Assembly: GCF_021245725.1 (NCBI RefSeq)
Contig: NZ_JAJGSX010000022.1
Coordinates: 1 to 64,000 of the forward strand
Direction of reading: 5' to 3'
Length of the DNA stretch: 64,000 nucleotides
From: Pseudonocardia sp. TRM90224
GTDB taxonomy: Bacteria; Actinomycetota; Actinomycetes; Mycobacteriales; Pseudonocardiaceae
Shown here: positions 21,401 through 24,311 of the stretch, piece after piece
Numbering within the stretch: position 1 is the first letter of the stretch
How the letters are laid out: each line of letters begins with the position of its first letter
Notes under the pieces: model-generated
What the model saw: the letters and a program-made list of their open reading frames with translations, nothing else
Database searches by the model: none
Told to the model about the DNA's origin: nothing
Made by a program: the position numbers and the translations under genes

Positions 21401-23127
21401 CCGCCGCGTACGCGGTCTCCCGGCGGATCCGCGAGCTGCTGCCGGACCGGCTCTACCACGGCTACCTGCTGGAGGACGCGTTCACGCTCGTGCGGGATGT
21501 AGCGGACCCGGCCGTCCCCGCGGTGGCGGTGGCGGCACGGCTCGACGAGCTGCAGAGCCGGCTCGACGAGCTCGCCGGCAACATCGAGACCCTGCGCGGC
21601 GAGCTGCCGCGGCTGCGCGCGGACCTGCAGGAACTCACGGATCGGCAGGACGGCCGCGAGGACCTGCGGCAGCTGACGAGGCTCCTGCTCCTGCTCGGCG
21701 CGCCGACGACGGTAGTCGCCGCGTTGCTGCTGGCCCGCCGGTTCGGGACGGGCCTGCCGTATCCGGGCGCGGCCGGGTCGGTCGAGGACGTGCTGCGCCG
21801 CCCAGGGCCGGCAGGAGCCGGGCCGGTGGATCTCGACACCCTGCGTGGGCACGTCGCTGGCGTGCTGGAAAGCGGCGTCCGGCCGGAGGTCACACCCGCG
21901 CCCGCGGCCGAGGAGAGAACATCGGGCCAGTGCCTGAAGTGCGGCGGGTACCACAGCGGACCGGGCGCCGCCGGTCTGCTGCTGGTGCACCGCGACCGGA
22001 CGGGCCGGCCGTGGGTGCTCCTGCAGCTGCGCGGGCGGATCAACGAGCACGCCGGGACGTGGGGGATCCCCGGCGGCGCCGTCGAGCGCGGCGAGACCCC
22101 GGCGCAGGCCGCCGTCCGGGAGACCCGGGAGGAGACCGGGCTCGTGCGGTGGGCCGACTACACGCTCGCCGACCGGCGCTACGAGGACGACCACGGCGGC
22201 TGGATCTACACGACGGAGCTCGCGCACGTCGAGACCCGGCAGAAGCCGCGCCTGCCCAGGGGCGTTCGGCACGAGACCAAGCGGGTCGCCTGGTTCCCGC
22301 TCGACCGGCTGCCGCGCCACCTGCACCCGGCGTTCGCGATCATCCTGCCGGCGCTCGTCGAGAACCTGATCCTCGACCGGGCGACGGCCCCGACCGTCCA
22401 GGAGACCGCCCTCACCGACCGGGAGCGGCAGCTGCTCGTCCGCTACGACAGCCTGCTCGCCGAGCTGGAGGGCGAGCTGGCCGCGCTCGCGCCGCTGCTT
22501 GTTGATGCCGACACCGCACCGAAGCAGGTGGAACAGCTGGGCCAGCTGGCCTGGCTGGCCAGCATCGTCGGCGCTGCCGCCGAGCGCCTGGGTCTCGCGT
22601 CGCAGCCGCTGGACCTGCTCTCACCGGCCTTGCTGGCCGGCGTCGACGCCCGCAGCCCGCTCGGCTACGTGCTCGCTCACCGGCTCGGGGCAGCGGACGG
22701 CCCGCGCTCGCACTTCGCGCGGGCCGACCCGTCCGCGTCGGTGCTGGACGTCGTCGGCGACAAGCACGCCGGCGGGTTGATCGGGCAGGCGCAGGCCCGC
22801 TGGTGGGACTGGCGCCAGCTCGTGCAGTCGATGGTCGCCGACGCCAGGCCGGACGCGGAGCCGTCGATGTCGGCCGAGACTGTCGCGAAGCTGCGCCGTA
22901 CCGCCGCGATCCGGTACGGGCTGACCACCCGGCTGGCCGGGTTGCCGCTGGTCCGCCGCGTGGTGGCGCACACCCCGGTTCTGGATGTGGTGGTCGACCC
23001 TGCAGGGCCGGGAACGGGCGGCCGTGAGCGCGTTCAAGTACTACAACCTCGCCGCCCGCGCGGCGCTCGACCACGCCGCCGTCTTCGGGCGGTCGACCGG
23101 CCCGAGGCACGATCAGCTCACCCGTGA
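1..23127 (+). CDS. giant multidomain membrane/effector-like protein (5' end outside window)
   Basis: The frame is open from base 1, so the true start lies upstream; 7,700+ codons are visible. Order by base position: cysteine-pair repeats (1-3400) interrupted by an Ala-rich helix (1417-1620); a second Cys-pair beta region (3700-4750); a helical region (4850-6480) followed by a hydrophobic stretch and perhaps a DUF4781-like pre-toxin region; a small helix-turn-helix-like motif (7105-7215); membrane segments (8940-9440); a signal-like segment (9517-9610); a LysM-like segment (9840-9970); TTQAP linkers; one membrane helix (10213-10310); a winged-helix-like segment (11120-11310); a membrane bundle (12070-13160); PP2C-like phosphatase (15349-16025); ART-like domain (16777-17390); a duplicated membrane module; a second ART-like domain plus Nudix (19890-20870); a second Nudix (21930-22370). 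The last ~40 residues are Arg/Pro-rich and look out of frame, while the +2 frame continues a good ART-like domain to 23566. The architecture suggests a giant effector or polymorphic-toxin-like protein; the function is inferred. I know no named homologue. Confidence 0.9.
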   Translation: MDTEPAGRVLTADSNATAKVDCDSPTCKGTGATETTGAASGDITGVRDSKGSANCTANGGGCKATSGTEVTDRAATKALRTDPAGVTPVSGPVSVSTATATITCEAGAAECGGSGAAATSARDTAVTPDARGTSSTAECTVKGGGCKGEASSKASSAPDFQVLDPVTGKPVAGQPLTGPSSTSSSTATISCEAGNDCSGTVKTATTAFEGTAAPRTSEGTATCTGGTGGCELVSKSNASSGPGAALAFAGEDNKINLARLPAGPSAASVAGAVLVCDGAKLCDGKVTSSATATDPSVSGEPRGARSEGTCTGVTGGVCQAVTNSGASTGPDANVIAPVVQAKSTANATVSQETTGEQQPQPSEEQGKKGEQPATTPAPTAPGSSANAGGPTVAGASAWSMANATMDCAAGTKCSGTASSTAAGSDGPMNVAGANGARGPPEGVSTSSGSCSGKGGCQVQTSSTAGAGQVVADVIAEQQNQTAEALAEQAKQAEQDAAKAAKVAAGTGATEDEKKKAAEAAETAKQTSEAAKQAAELAAKPVTGAPATMSDSTASVQCLSKGCTANTVAESTVTAALAGEQDPAMASVSRAEATCRSGANGCMVESTASVTTTTDSGMPESTDPGAAMIPGRAGGTQAAATVQCPDKDCTGTATGESMSAASPDGGARAALAAAQDPNAPTPAGNGDATDPTSVSLAKGSTVCPGTGPCEAGISVSSAASGSAGHFGTTTATVQGMCRTEAGACPVTTSSTTVATDDPATISETVRTGRAGQLPQTTRAIGTTTCAADGACEGGTSGFVGDYIAEVTAGCLGTGCTTRIEGNAAFAGPEGTNTATTTSACTAGADGQCAGSGQVGASAAGTQVSSSCAGDTGSACTFVFSATSAAAATAAGTAATANAGCQASGGAGEGWCATNAMAVAEDGAAMAAAGCVGSENAGCTYSYRASAAAADTGRGTKASANALGHGSGTIGQGQVMVTAQAEAGPGSAQASASCQGSPGTTCTHSYSASANASAGWTGPGGKSSARASARGSGGGAMGGGGVAVSAQASAGPGYANASASCSGAANCTTSFYAHAEMHDAVQRPEGLYLADAWATCGGGGASGGGCGVTAEADALRQIAKSDCFGDGWCEKDAKASFIPAKPQPKPGEEPLGDKIHGGQVVCDVAAKTCDVILFEPDRPAAGTPSVPCPMPCRLPGKSGQTVTVDEHGVATVENPRTAGRPDLGVDKNVGTGGAAMAVADEEGHANGWVKGRNSTTYDSYSRSTVTYDRGPADATHYMSFADRTGRTFRTECPNGCSGTVGFRDKMESFVIAGTNAKINAIDEAGHQSDISWNGAGKLTPYGQPTIFADGNGPASKMGGWTRVLGPGLDAQGKWNPGSFVMTAQSGSFFLGNGFKYENVNKNPGENDRLEGIFTDDEGKGGRAVCNGPCVETMPDGIAKNITCTSGCAWVTRWQDDNGLKLGVTSCENCFMEREFRATPMAPNGYFSMTNHTDGPILYVSPTGEGQVCLKKCHFTNVSPDAQGNGGYTICAGHACGIGSSRTGEAIENVTPDSTIGLFFGNTDGTGRRYICSAECNTYNLAGVPREHGGFAGRIPNGNSTKYDWIGDSDRGWLPHTVRPDADRPSMHTPKDDAIAVAMGKDPKDPNLRLPLLSTDSYNQLSAEERAQYDKLIPMSDANHDIAMGSFYEARIRDDAMRVKAPGIEQDMRDVAAGVEAYRTTGDKSKLDAVQPTIDKINKAVGDDKTGELAQWVKDRGLIDTITLANLPQDFRNADGDLQAKPEVIAKINQLDPERTRDIRKDDPTLTPLQVANMNMQSIMAERGQAQTVAMGLATERRKLENDIAAWNTSADAFDKSPNQTQEWADQLNKDRGALIDRQNASNQLLGAANEQLDRSSAMLRQADLAMVSGSTDKEWANRLIATNGDIARFNGLAKAMETSNDQPQIVLAPTMWSYGTFAETHYSSLRQNPIDPNERLGRYVQLPSTGRTDSLMAQQVAINTPGALHFADEGTRQQFEARYKNDTLANVMARYTAQGFLDTEKRARALPEKDRAAALAAAGITGGKADEILARMRDGDVTAIPMMYRDPESGETSEPVLFRVKKGGTETFIDETGATWESVDQFRNKNEMFSPDGYLSWTKDLDGAVGTVRLNSAEAKYTTFWQDAGKVATTTVIVVGVIGATAASGGTALLFGGAALAAGVGSSLYNLNDRAAHNQDNSWDNPTARAEYINLGLSALPGAGRLVGAIPKVASKAGVSAAIIRGADRAAVAGGVAMYGVHVGEVVDEFGELGPEGRKIAISGLVQGAATLLAPVATRSGRTNMVGLFVPGRSTGIRLTPTLDNLGNPIAGGFPASASVGRNLPLGERIGNLLKVNPGLPVTTIAHQLGVSRSEVSAAISANPASIGRRTFEVGGDGVTTIRPATPSAAGFHTGPGPRGSTGIYWWKGPNPVTKVDIDNGVVTLRQPQSSTPDPPAPAPEAPPWTGSKELVVYEPPAPPTFKVVQTDSGEIVLAPVPPGGKRTPTVEFPVRLGEAERQLSNLPDRPAEYEPWMPGYSEKRQVLGPIVLAATSIIAPAAGDGAPVHVAPEIGVHASAVPGKNVGAPAGLRSTQPAPDAPSPFGQARAAAPRFNEAGPAGAATVGNPIRFGSTAATLGLSAAAGAMGSPVADPLGGPGGPDLLLPPRLAMTPELERAINNGTLGGLRMVPVRTRAALPAGVRAYLRAQMWQELAKDASSNDALTEQLASWRSEVLPTAVEQLAIETRRMADHILPDKAAGRELAAAVRAGEVTQADFVDIVATVLRSGPISADRALAKFADEQGLAWRPAAIGALADGIQDLAFERLPQAKLTKFKESRAALRKIFADVVRQQGEQRGMQLTWQGLADELNRAADELLKTVPYQAFLPPQKRKPGRQPDVSWKKAADRILAQVADLRGRADELEQKATLAGVKADALQRWIVSGDFEKGSDEVDPPPAKQEQLPWWRWSGLAPPVRAGVLAAGVALLLGGGLAIAGYVFGLGALIAGALVGAIAGAKLRPIRSSRQARGPPLVSRLLAAAENLPAAAIIGVLTGLAFGGGAAMITTSGALVGLIVRAPAATVGATSPSTRVLLAGGLLSTAPLVVIASSGGVGATLAAALMAVTVVAIALTAPKTTSAGKDNTKGTAQEQNQNTGRTKRAVVASALLGALMLPMLGLGAIVAPDAAQAAPASAVRIVVSGTAVVVTGGINQVAFTGAPGDTAGAVAAALGTDFATFNAANGYAFAGPGTAIGGLQLVTQPGWSGIWVTIDGDSLWTVFHTRFHRPQLYDAAYAADPSPDLIHPGDKQVVEQAAPVPPVTPPGQPNQPGQPNVPGTNPSPTTQAPTTQAPTTQAPTTQAPTTQAPTTQAPSTQPPGTPPTMAPPVRGPTGGSGLLTWLGIVMGGLVLVVLGGAGLRYLATVGPLFRLRLGVTERRTLRGRVAERAGELGKATGAAEQNAAAGELVTAVVDALEAGASPRSVARKAGWPVELVRLAREYEQRRAEFVAAVALKGSRTRQEWEAARAAMRVLDKLFTGSPTPEQVAAAWARLAELTAVLDGTWSALQAWRGVAEANGVTLRFGRDGGIVATTSGGRRIRLTADEVRELLADLGPRPTNDADRAALRGNAATWWEERLGNGAPGAPAVQTPQTPPAQTPPAQTPPAQTPPPGSPSVPAPPAPPAPPAPPAPAPAPRPLTLLGVFRTLAGASGAVTAADVRTRLGVTDPVRAVTAVLDELAAAGLAESLGNGTYRLVPRLVELLTAAPQGFRDELAGIGNPMDTVALALRELDARTLAGQPERMAQAVEAVDGLLRSGIPARNGLRAWTRQLGVLARHLARIAAAVVQARTRAFTLTNTRKMIVSGLTGEQRGWLRWLGQNAPAGVDVAALVADRLGITQVAAAKLLADTKVAATEPPLTTGPFVDVVADIADRIADANPTDVKDVEVVRSALEIERAAVQDAQRDALDALALSGFGAGPRGRWAAGMVERAGRGAGMVVRTVRAAHRIGLDRLRMPRSTATAGAALFVIGGAIAGFVAFLPPTWPVFAAGTLLGALFVRPALQALRWLVQARAPPLAKIVRAGAALLGAAVAVVVRVDPALLGDLVTVVVDAAKWLAQRPQFRQVANSWLVALTISTALAFRYVLRRQTLNRSRGLERNPRGDGRWTALGFGLVTVAFGLAKLLATGGVAGIVTSLLAAGLVAAVVNALQRKDTGFKRGSNAVIAGLWVLPASLISGIIGAQVVATTTGQWWLGLLVTLLVVAPVPFISDAAAAFWGRIMSKRATDKWSQLGAKTRSPDHEAGWWFRFRISWAARRMLDRLSINPFDPRLSLLKLDSVLSAGIAYFVTRPWPGDNLWTMLARLAVGGVFLIVLNRWRDAYEWYAGYYGYSSPRQIRAPVRPGGVLGPMQPGGRLRAGLLTLRDQLGEVVGDPDVMTGLGTMTVAERRDLAAKIAERLATRLTEVVTDELDGWMTNSPGAGVAAAVAREREKAKERQEQHVVAAAHVIALLSAIAGPEMRDRAAQRLRGAGYFDAEELMAFFGLLLDALRADPAIVGALPAGVGPEGDWGGRLAEQIKLRNTLRVGYLALRHELLMELRLVHPHGSREREWVEQELVLVKVDDAKADIRKGDVDPLYAGTHLMGERAGSLVDPNRNRQQSQADLRAGELAHRTAMQLAMLVTELVVAPAEQARAQDEWHDHLLEATTGPVVLDQLSPLGVLLSVAGRNTPVTAEALAAEYGAGTPQAWQLQLDALAAAKAVEGSAAAGYLLNKELSARWSAADAVLRHALRHNPAVLPGNNELAPLTRLDADGAAVAAGVRALSEVLRAVTVIFRSPYDGFGYETAALRALFASVRYQAAHPLGRPIWPSDEAERSAFAETRAQLKAVRAAQQPKVRASVLKQHAAVLDEHRRQVLVATRLLERALRAFVSSGTVPGLQPRGPPQAVLDALLAARIAQTHAYIALYEARAAAEEAARAANAYPHQIDALLAAADETLDARPGADPSEPAVLSYLRRMRANLKEVRATLAAAPSSEAAKRTALVALGLHDVANDAAWEALHWRTLFGYVAIARARSQADKLRRQLAAAGGAPAIEQGIGVLSEPGSPVGAAAVSVRGRRHPVNQDRALVGSTVDGIGRFSVTADGLSVGFGSERAARAAVDAAAGVLRRHQPGDDPAATVRRAYDAAVAAVGELGLPDAAQPPATTLVISLVTPAVSTGRFDVHVAWVGDTRAYWVPEGATAAEQLTVDHTRSGALTAWIAIDRRPEPATQSRHDVGAGSVIALTDGMWEEVGDPAAALTAAGRTDPAVAVDNLFVAAGAASRTDDQTAAVITISRITGGGPVMVDGRAEPSVVETVLAALPGLEHRMTPLEAMPHRRPRGPPGVTVLVLDGELPAPGVIAFGWAERDVVVITRAMLDEIVEHIAVGRLSEQWWFDMLVHERDFHLPGGAHFPEHTGVRHDADAGPFARDLRIARWSLVTDAFVQRLPRDVVESLPARPGTEGVPAAVLTYLVANHPRELAEVIERFRAVMGPLERLYENAHPELMAALRQHGRQWRAAALQAAVVEAGGTARYVANPLFRATAADRAWFAELHYDDYRHAEGFVLDRVAGNPALTGIPLEELVAVNLYTAVDAPALNRALRDSGTELDMWSSPAINTYDARIAVTVSGLNQLPSHVGWVNRGIEVAAPDEVAAGYQRGRIVTERQFLSTNAGDRGFGGNIEFVIYSRTGRNVAAVQRYQRSVAFGIAMNEVVFAPGTRLLPLRRERNPVTGHWKIWLIDVTPDVRLAGAGAMLPAPLIGLDGGWLADAVQVVAQVGLVGLAGAGVFLGVRWLVEALRGGRTTTGPPNGLRRAAAVVAAMGALMIGGGFAAIVPAAAADTAPVVPTVQRAAVQPPAQVESDERAQLAQRARELYGQADDLLRRSDAYYSDDVRHSAWDLSWRALQFADDDESRRIQDAAERIAQQARPDIPEHIQPYFLRGYAHRLQGDATNPRIAVAALRRNADDLAADIDAADRILDATDARLPRLRSELTELTQRQQDRETYRQILIWALAGGGVLGTGGTWFAVWWLRRGSRSRSESLEVLGHDLDDWFRQAARSQDTRPLADMWAQLERVEQGLRTYARLRRVLSEDRRSADHTGDLRRRLAVAESYHLLGGGHGAVADAVDWARLWQLLAMLDGQSRNVKTWRLRVAGAMLQVGPPLDTGVLDDPRLLHALRVLVDTDAHLLGAWERFDPATRLAVAALAVAPGWTGRLAHLGGPEGPRHVVEGVDEAMQATVTLIFESWRTSRTTLDAHLAVVRAGLRLLEVGEPVPAEAQRLRSTLAAFERTLPLLLALGVRRDLPPSAQEWAQVGPVLAGIAATPPAQRLSFEGYAVQRAAAVLLSAMEKMALGGAEQPRLFADVMLGGITTALGPAGGWVAGYWADATDEDRAALAMAVLAVGGDGVLAELPESGRRADVLWALADWGVALDLEALTAPVEALLLLAPDEPGRPEFVEAWLGLVRTLVSDAQVLTHGTRPGPAAVRLVERLDAGLRAAEPAERAGVLERTTAVLRIAAERRLGTAGARTPEAEQPWRNPLVVSPNLRTSVLEWSAAELDRLAKLPPDQALRQVWAAQGTDGPPVLVSAAEWPAIVAAGHRPMYRGISGAYSVRMAEQYRSHEAFIGWAANMRGRGTNFATDHSTADEFTGSDHDRSFSLRRRSAASALLLGYLHKDAVIVHSKEADQRRDADVAALRKRGRRAMADALAKDIGLWAALSGVDAVWIERGQPDFGRQYLIVNRTATLVDPAPPADAPEPAWSGDDWMACTCGEQHWGLHGAAGLLLTHQAPDGTRYVLMQLRSGMNQHAGTWGLPGGARAYREPAEHAAGREGREEAGIRPKHYRVTGRYVDDHGNWSYTWVLAEADSLLTPTSDHESIEVRWVRVDEIEALDLHPGFAAKWPTVRDELLGDERGPRSPGSRRAGSAGMAGLVVVGEGWAADVVQAVAQVGLALAALAGAVLAVRWAVRALAGARTTRGPPRMLQRAVAVVAAAGALMIGGLVGAVTSRADVTPPVSSSTLRTAAQPDGGERVPPADRARELVGQVRRLTLAQDALRPDEVQEPARALGDRISAYADANDTQLRQDAAAAYAVSRRIRELLPDRLYHGYLLEDAFTLVRDVADPAVPAVAVAARLDELQSRLDELAGNIETLRGELPRLRADLQELTDRQDGREDLRQLTRLLLLLGAPTTVVAALLLARRFGTGLPYPGAAGSVEDVLRRPGPAGAGPVDLDTLRGHVAGVLESGVRPEVTPAPAAEERTSGQCLKCGGYHSGPGAAGLLLVHRDRTGRPWVLLQLRGRINEHAGTWGIPGGAVERGETPAQAAVRETREETGLVRWADYTLADRRYEDDHGGWIYTTELAHVETRQKPRLPRGVRHETKRVAWFPLDRLPRHLHPAFAIILPALVENLILDRATAPTVQETALTDRERQLLVRYDSLLAELEGELAALAPLLVDADTAPKQVEQLGQLAWLASIVGAAAERLGLASQPLDLLSPALLAGVDARSPLGYVLAHRLGAADGPRSHFARADPSASVLDVVGDKHAGGLIGQAQARWWDWRQLVQSMVADARPDAEPSMSAETVAKLRRTAAIRYGLTTRLAGLPLVRRVVAHTPVLDVVVDPAGPGTGGRERVQVLQPRRPRGARPRRRLRAVDRPEARSAHP
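10054..10158 (+). repeat. Pro/Thr linker, seven pentapeptides of APTTQ type
   Basis: Seven consecutive 15-base units encode P-T-T-Q-A (last unit P-S-T-Q). They follow a LysM-like segment and precede a single hydrophobic helix (10213-10310). This is a typical wall-spanning or extracellular spacer. A second linker of TPPAQ units lies at about 10975-11040, followed by a Pro/Ala run to about 11115. Confidence 0.8.
15349..16025 (+). other. PP2C-like Ser/Thr phosphatase domain within the giant protein
   Basis: The segment shows the ordered signature of PPM/PP2C phosphatases: N-Q-D-R (15388-15399), A-D-G (15448-15456), a VGDTRAY motif (about 15700), LTDGMW (about 15870) and D-D-Q-T near the end (15994-16005). 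The Asp residues that bind the two metals in the family are therefore mostly present. By family knowledge it would dephosphorylate Ser/Thr residues. Its target and side of the membrane are unknown. Confidence 0.8.
16777..17390 (+). other. ADP-ribosyltransferase-like domain 1 within the giant protein
   Basis: The domain follows the R-S-E layout of arginine-specific toxin ARTs: N-R-G-I (Arg at 17065-17067), F-L-S-T-N (17140-17154), then M-N-E-V before an APGTR turn (Glu at 17272-17274). The residue two before the catalytic Glu is Met rather than Glu or Gln, so a transferase with altered specificity or a glycohydrolase activity is possible. Assignment rests on motif order and length only. Confidence 0.65.
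17413..18240 (+). repeat. membrane/coiled-coil module, copy 1 (duplicated inside the giant gene)
   Basis: The order is a hydrophobic stretch (VQVVAQVG...), an Arg-rich GPP loop, a second hydrophobic helix containing GALMIGG, an Ala-rich signal-like end, then about 150 residues of helix with an LxxLRxEL-type coiled coil, and another hydrophobic helix. Copy 2 at about 20914-21760 has the same order and clear sequence similarity. It separates the ART-like/PP2C block from the next enzymatic block, so it may place each block on one side of the membrane. Confidence 0.75.
19890..20390 (+). other. ART-like domain 2 within the giant protein
   Basis: The segment has an M-Y-R-G-I motif followed by about 30 residues and a G-R-G-T-N-F-A-T-D motif, then a long tail ending V-N-R-T-A just before the Nudix domain. 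This layout resembles ART-fold toxins (YRG, then GxGxxF/Y). The catalytic Glu is not obvious, so the assignment is tentative. Confidence 0.4.
20440..20870 (+). other. Nudix hydrolase domain 1 within the giant protein
   Basis: A complete Nudix box spans 20587-20655 and fits GX5EX7REUXEEXGU, except that the U after RE is Gly. It is preceded by a C-x-C-G-x-x-H-W-G motif and GAAGLLL, as in many actinobacterial stand-alone Nudix proteins. The domain is fused directly behind an ART-like domain. Substrates of the family are nucleoside diphosphates linked to another group, such as ADP-ribose or NADH; the actual substrate cannot be read here. Confidence 0.85.
20914..21760 (+). repeat. membrane/coiled-coil module, copy 2 (duplicated inside the giant gene)
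   Basis: This is the second copy of the module at 17413-18240. It has the same VQAVAQVG hydrophobic start, the R-x-x-R-GPP loop, the GALMIGG helix, the coiled coil with LPRLRxxLxELTxRQ and a closing hydrophobic helix. In both copies this LPRLR...ELT.RQ stretch is nearly identical. Confidence 0.8.
21930..22370 (+). other. Nudix hydrolase domain 2 within the giant protein
   Basis: The Nudix box at 22075-22143 matches GX5EX7REUXEEXGU without deviation. A C-x-x-C-G-x-x-H motif and GAAGLLL precede it, as in Nudix domain 1, so the two domains are paralogous. It follows copy 2 of the membrane module and precedes the frame-shifted ART-like domain. Confidence 0.9.
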
Positions 23128-23566
23128 CGTGCCGGTGGTCTACTCGGCGCTCGCGCACCACCGCCGCGGCATGCCGCAGCTCGTCCACCGCGGGTTCGCC
23201 GTCCGCGTCCGGCCCTCGAAGCTCGGCGCAAGCGCGGCCGGGACCGTGCCGACCTCACCCGACGGGCGCCCGCTGCGGGCCGGTGACGTGCTGGAAGCCG
23301 CCGCCCCGGAGTTCGTCTCCTACGAGGGCAAGCACCCGCGTTCCTACGCCGGCTGGCACCCGGAAGGGCACGTCGGGGTCCTGTTCGAGTACGTGACGTC
23401 CGCGGCGGTCTGGCTCGGTGGGAAGCGGCCGTTCGTCCAGTGGGAGGGGGTGCTCCCGCCAGGACACCGTGCGGTGGTGCTGTCGGTCGAGCCGCCGACC
23501 GCCCGCAGGCCGTACTTCCGGGTGTGTGCGGTCGAGGAGCGGCTGTTGCTGGGGCGGGAGCGGTGA
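22985..23566 (+). pseudogene. C-terminal ART-like domain of the giant gene, displaced by an apparent +1 frameshift
   Basis: From about 23024 this frame has near-complete GC at third positions and normal amino-acid composition, whereas the giant frame becomes Arg/Pro-rich and stops at 23127. The product reads H-R-G-F (Arg 23189-23191), V-S-Y-E where ARTs have S-T-S, and Q-W-E (23438-23446) followed by VLPPGHR, which fits the Q/E-x-E turn of ADP-ribosyltransferases. One extra base between about 22985 and 23020 would explain the switch. Alternatives are a sequencing error, a real decay mutation, programmed frameshifting, or a separate overlapping gene starting at GTG 23024. I favour one interrupted gene. 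Confidence 0.65.
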
Positions 23567-23575
23567 GCCGCCGGC

Positions 23576-23788
23576 TCAGCGCTGCGCCGCGCGCGCCCGG
23601 GTCGTGTACGGCAGCACGAACAGATACAGGCCCGAGACCAGCAGGAACGCGAGCGGGAACAGCGGCACGTACGCCACCCATTCGGCCGGCTCGGGCTGGA
23701 ACAGCACGATGGCGGTGACGATGCTGGAGATCACGAACGTCATCGCGACCCAGCGGTGGATCTGGCGGATCCACATGCTCCTGCTCAT
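23576..23788 (-). CDS. small two-helix membrane protein, unknown function
   Basis: A 70-residue protein with two hydrophobic helices (about residues 14-29 and 40-60) and an Arg-rich C-terminus. The start is supported by an AGGAGGT ribosome binding site about 6 bases before ATG (complement of 23794-23800). It is convergent with the giant gene, only 9 bases from its frame-shifted stop. It could be an immunity-type partner of the giant protein by position, but the opposite strand argues against an operon and there is no other evidence. It is otherwise an orphan membrane protein. Confidence 0.75.
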   Translation of the reverse strand: MSRSMWIRQIHRWVAMTFVISSIVTAIVLFQPEPAEWVAYVPLFPLAFLLVSGLYLFVLPYTTRARAAQR

Positions 23789-23872
23789 GAGGCACCTCCT
23801 GAGAAGTTGGTGCTGGTCACGCTAGGTAGTGCGGTGTGAGCGGTGCTTCTTGATTCCTGATCGATCCGAGGG

Positions 23873-24286
23873 CTACAGCCCCAGCAGCTCCGGTGCCGCG
23901 GCGTGGGCGCGCCAGTGCTCACCGGGCCGGGGGACCAGCCGCCGCGTCGAGAGGTCCATCAGCCCGGAGACGCTGCTGACCTCGGCGGCGAGCACGCCGT
24001 CGCTGCGGTGGAGCTGCTGCACGACCCGCGACGTCTTGCCTTCGCCCCACAGCATGGCCGTGCTGACGCTGACGATGTCGGAGGCCCGCACCTCCGCCGC
24101 GAACCGCACGGTGGTCTCGAGGTTGACCGGACCGAAGCCGCGTTCGAGGAGACCGTTCACGTCGACACCGGCCGCGACCAGCCCGGCCCACCGCGCGTGG
24201 TCGGCGTACGCCAGGTACGCCGGGCCGCGGACGTGCCCGTTGACGTCGAGATCGTCGGCCCGCACGGGCAGCACCACGATGTCCAT
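23873..24286 (-). CDS. acyl-CoA thioesterase-like hotdog protein
   Basis: A 137-residue protein with the 4-hydroxybenzoyl-CoA thioesterase-type opening: D-D-L-D-V-N-G-H-V followed by A-Y-L-x-Y-x-D-H-A-R. The Asp in the V-x-x-x-D-L-D-x-N-G-H stretch is the usual catalytic region of this hotdog subgroup. It should hydrolyse an acyl-CoA or related thioester in the cytoplasm. The gene lies 25 bases downstream of the AraC regulator on the same strand, so the two may be co-transcribed. The substrate cannot be told. Confidence 0.8.
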   Translation of the reverse strand: MDIVVLPVRADDLDVNGHVRGPAYLAYADHARWAGLVAAGVDVNGLLERGFGPVNLETTVRFAAEVRASDIVSVSTAMLWGEGKTSRVVQQLHRSDGVLAAEVSSVSGLMDLSTRRLVPRPGEHWRAHAAAPELLGL

Positions 24287-24311
24287 GCCGACGATCCTGC
24301 GCGCCGGCGGG

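Noticed and set aside
23576..23788. Immunity gene for the giant effector.
   Set aside because: Only proximity supports it, it is on the opposite strand, and small membrane proteins of this kind are common; noted in its entry but not claimed.
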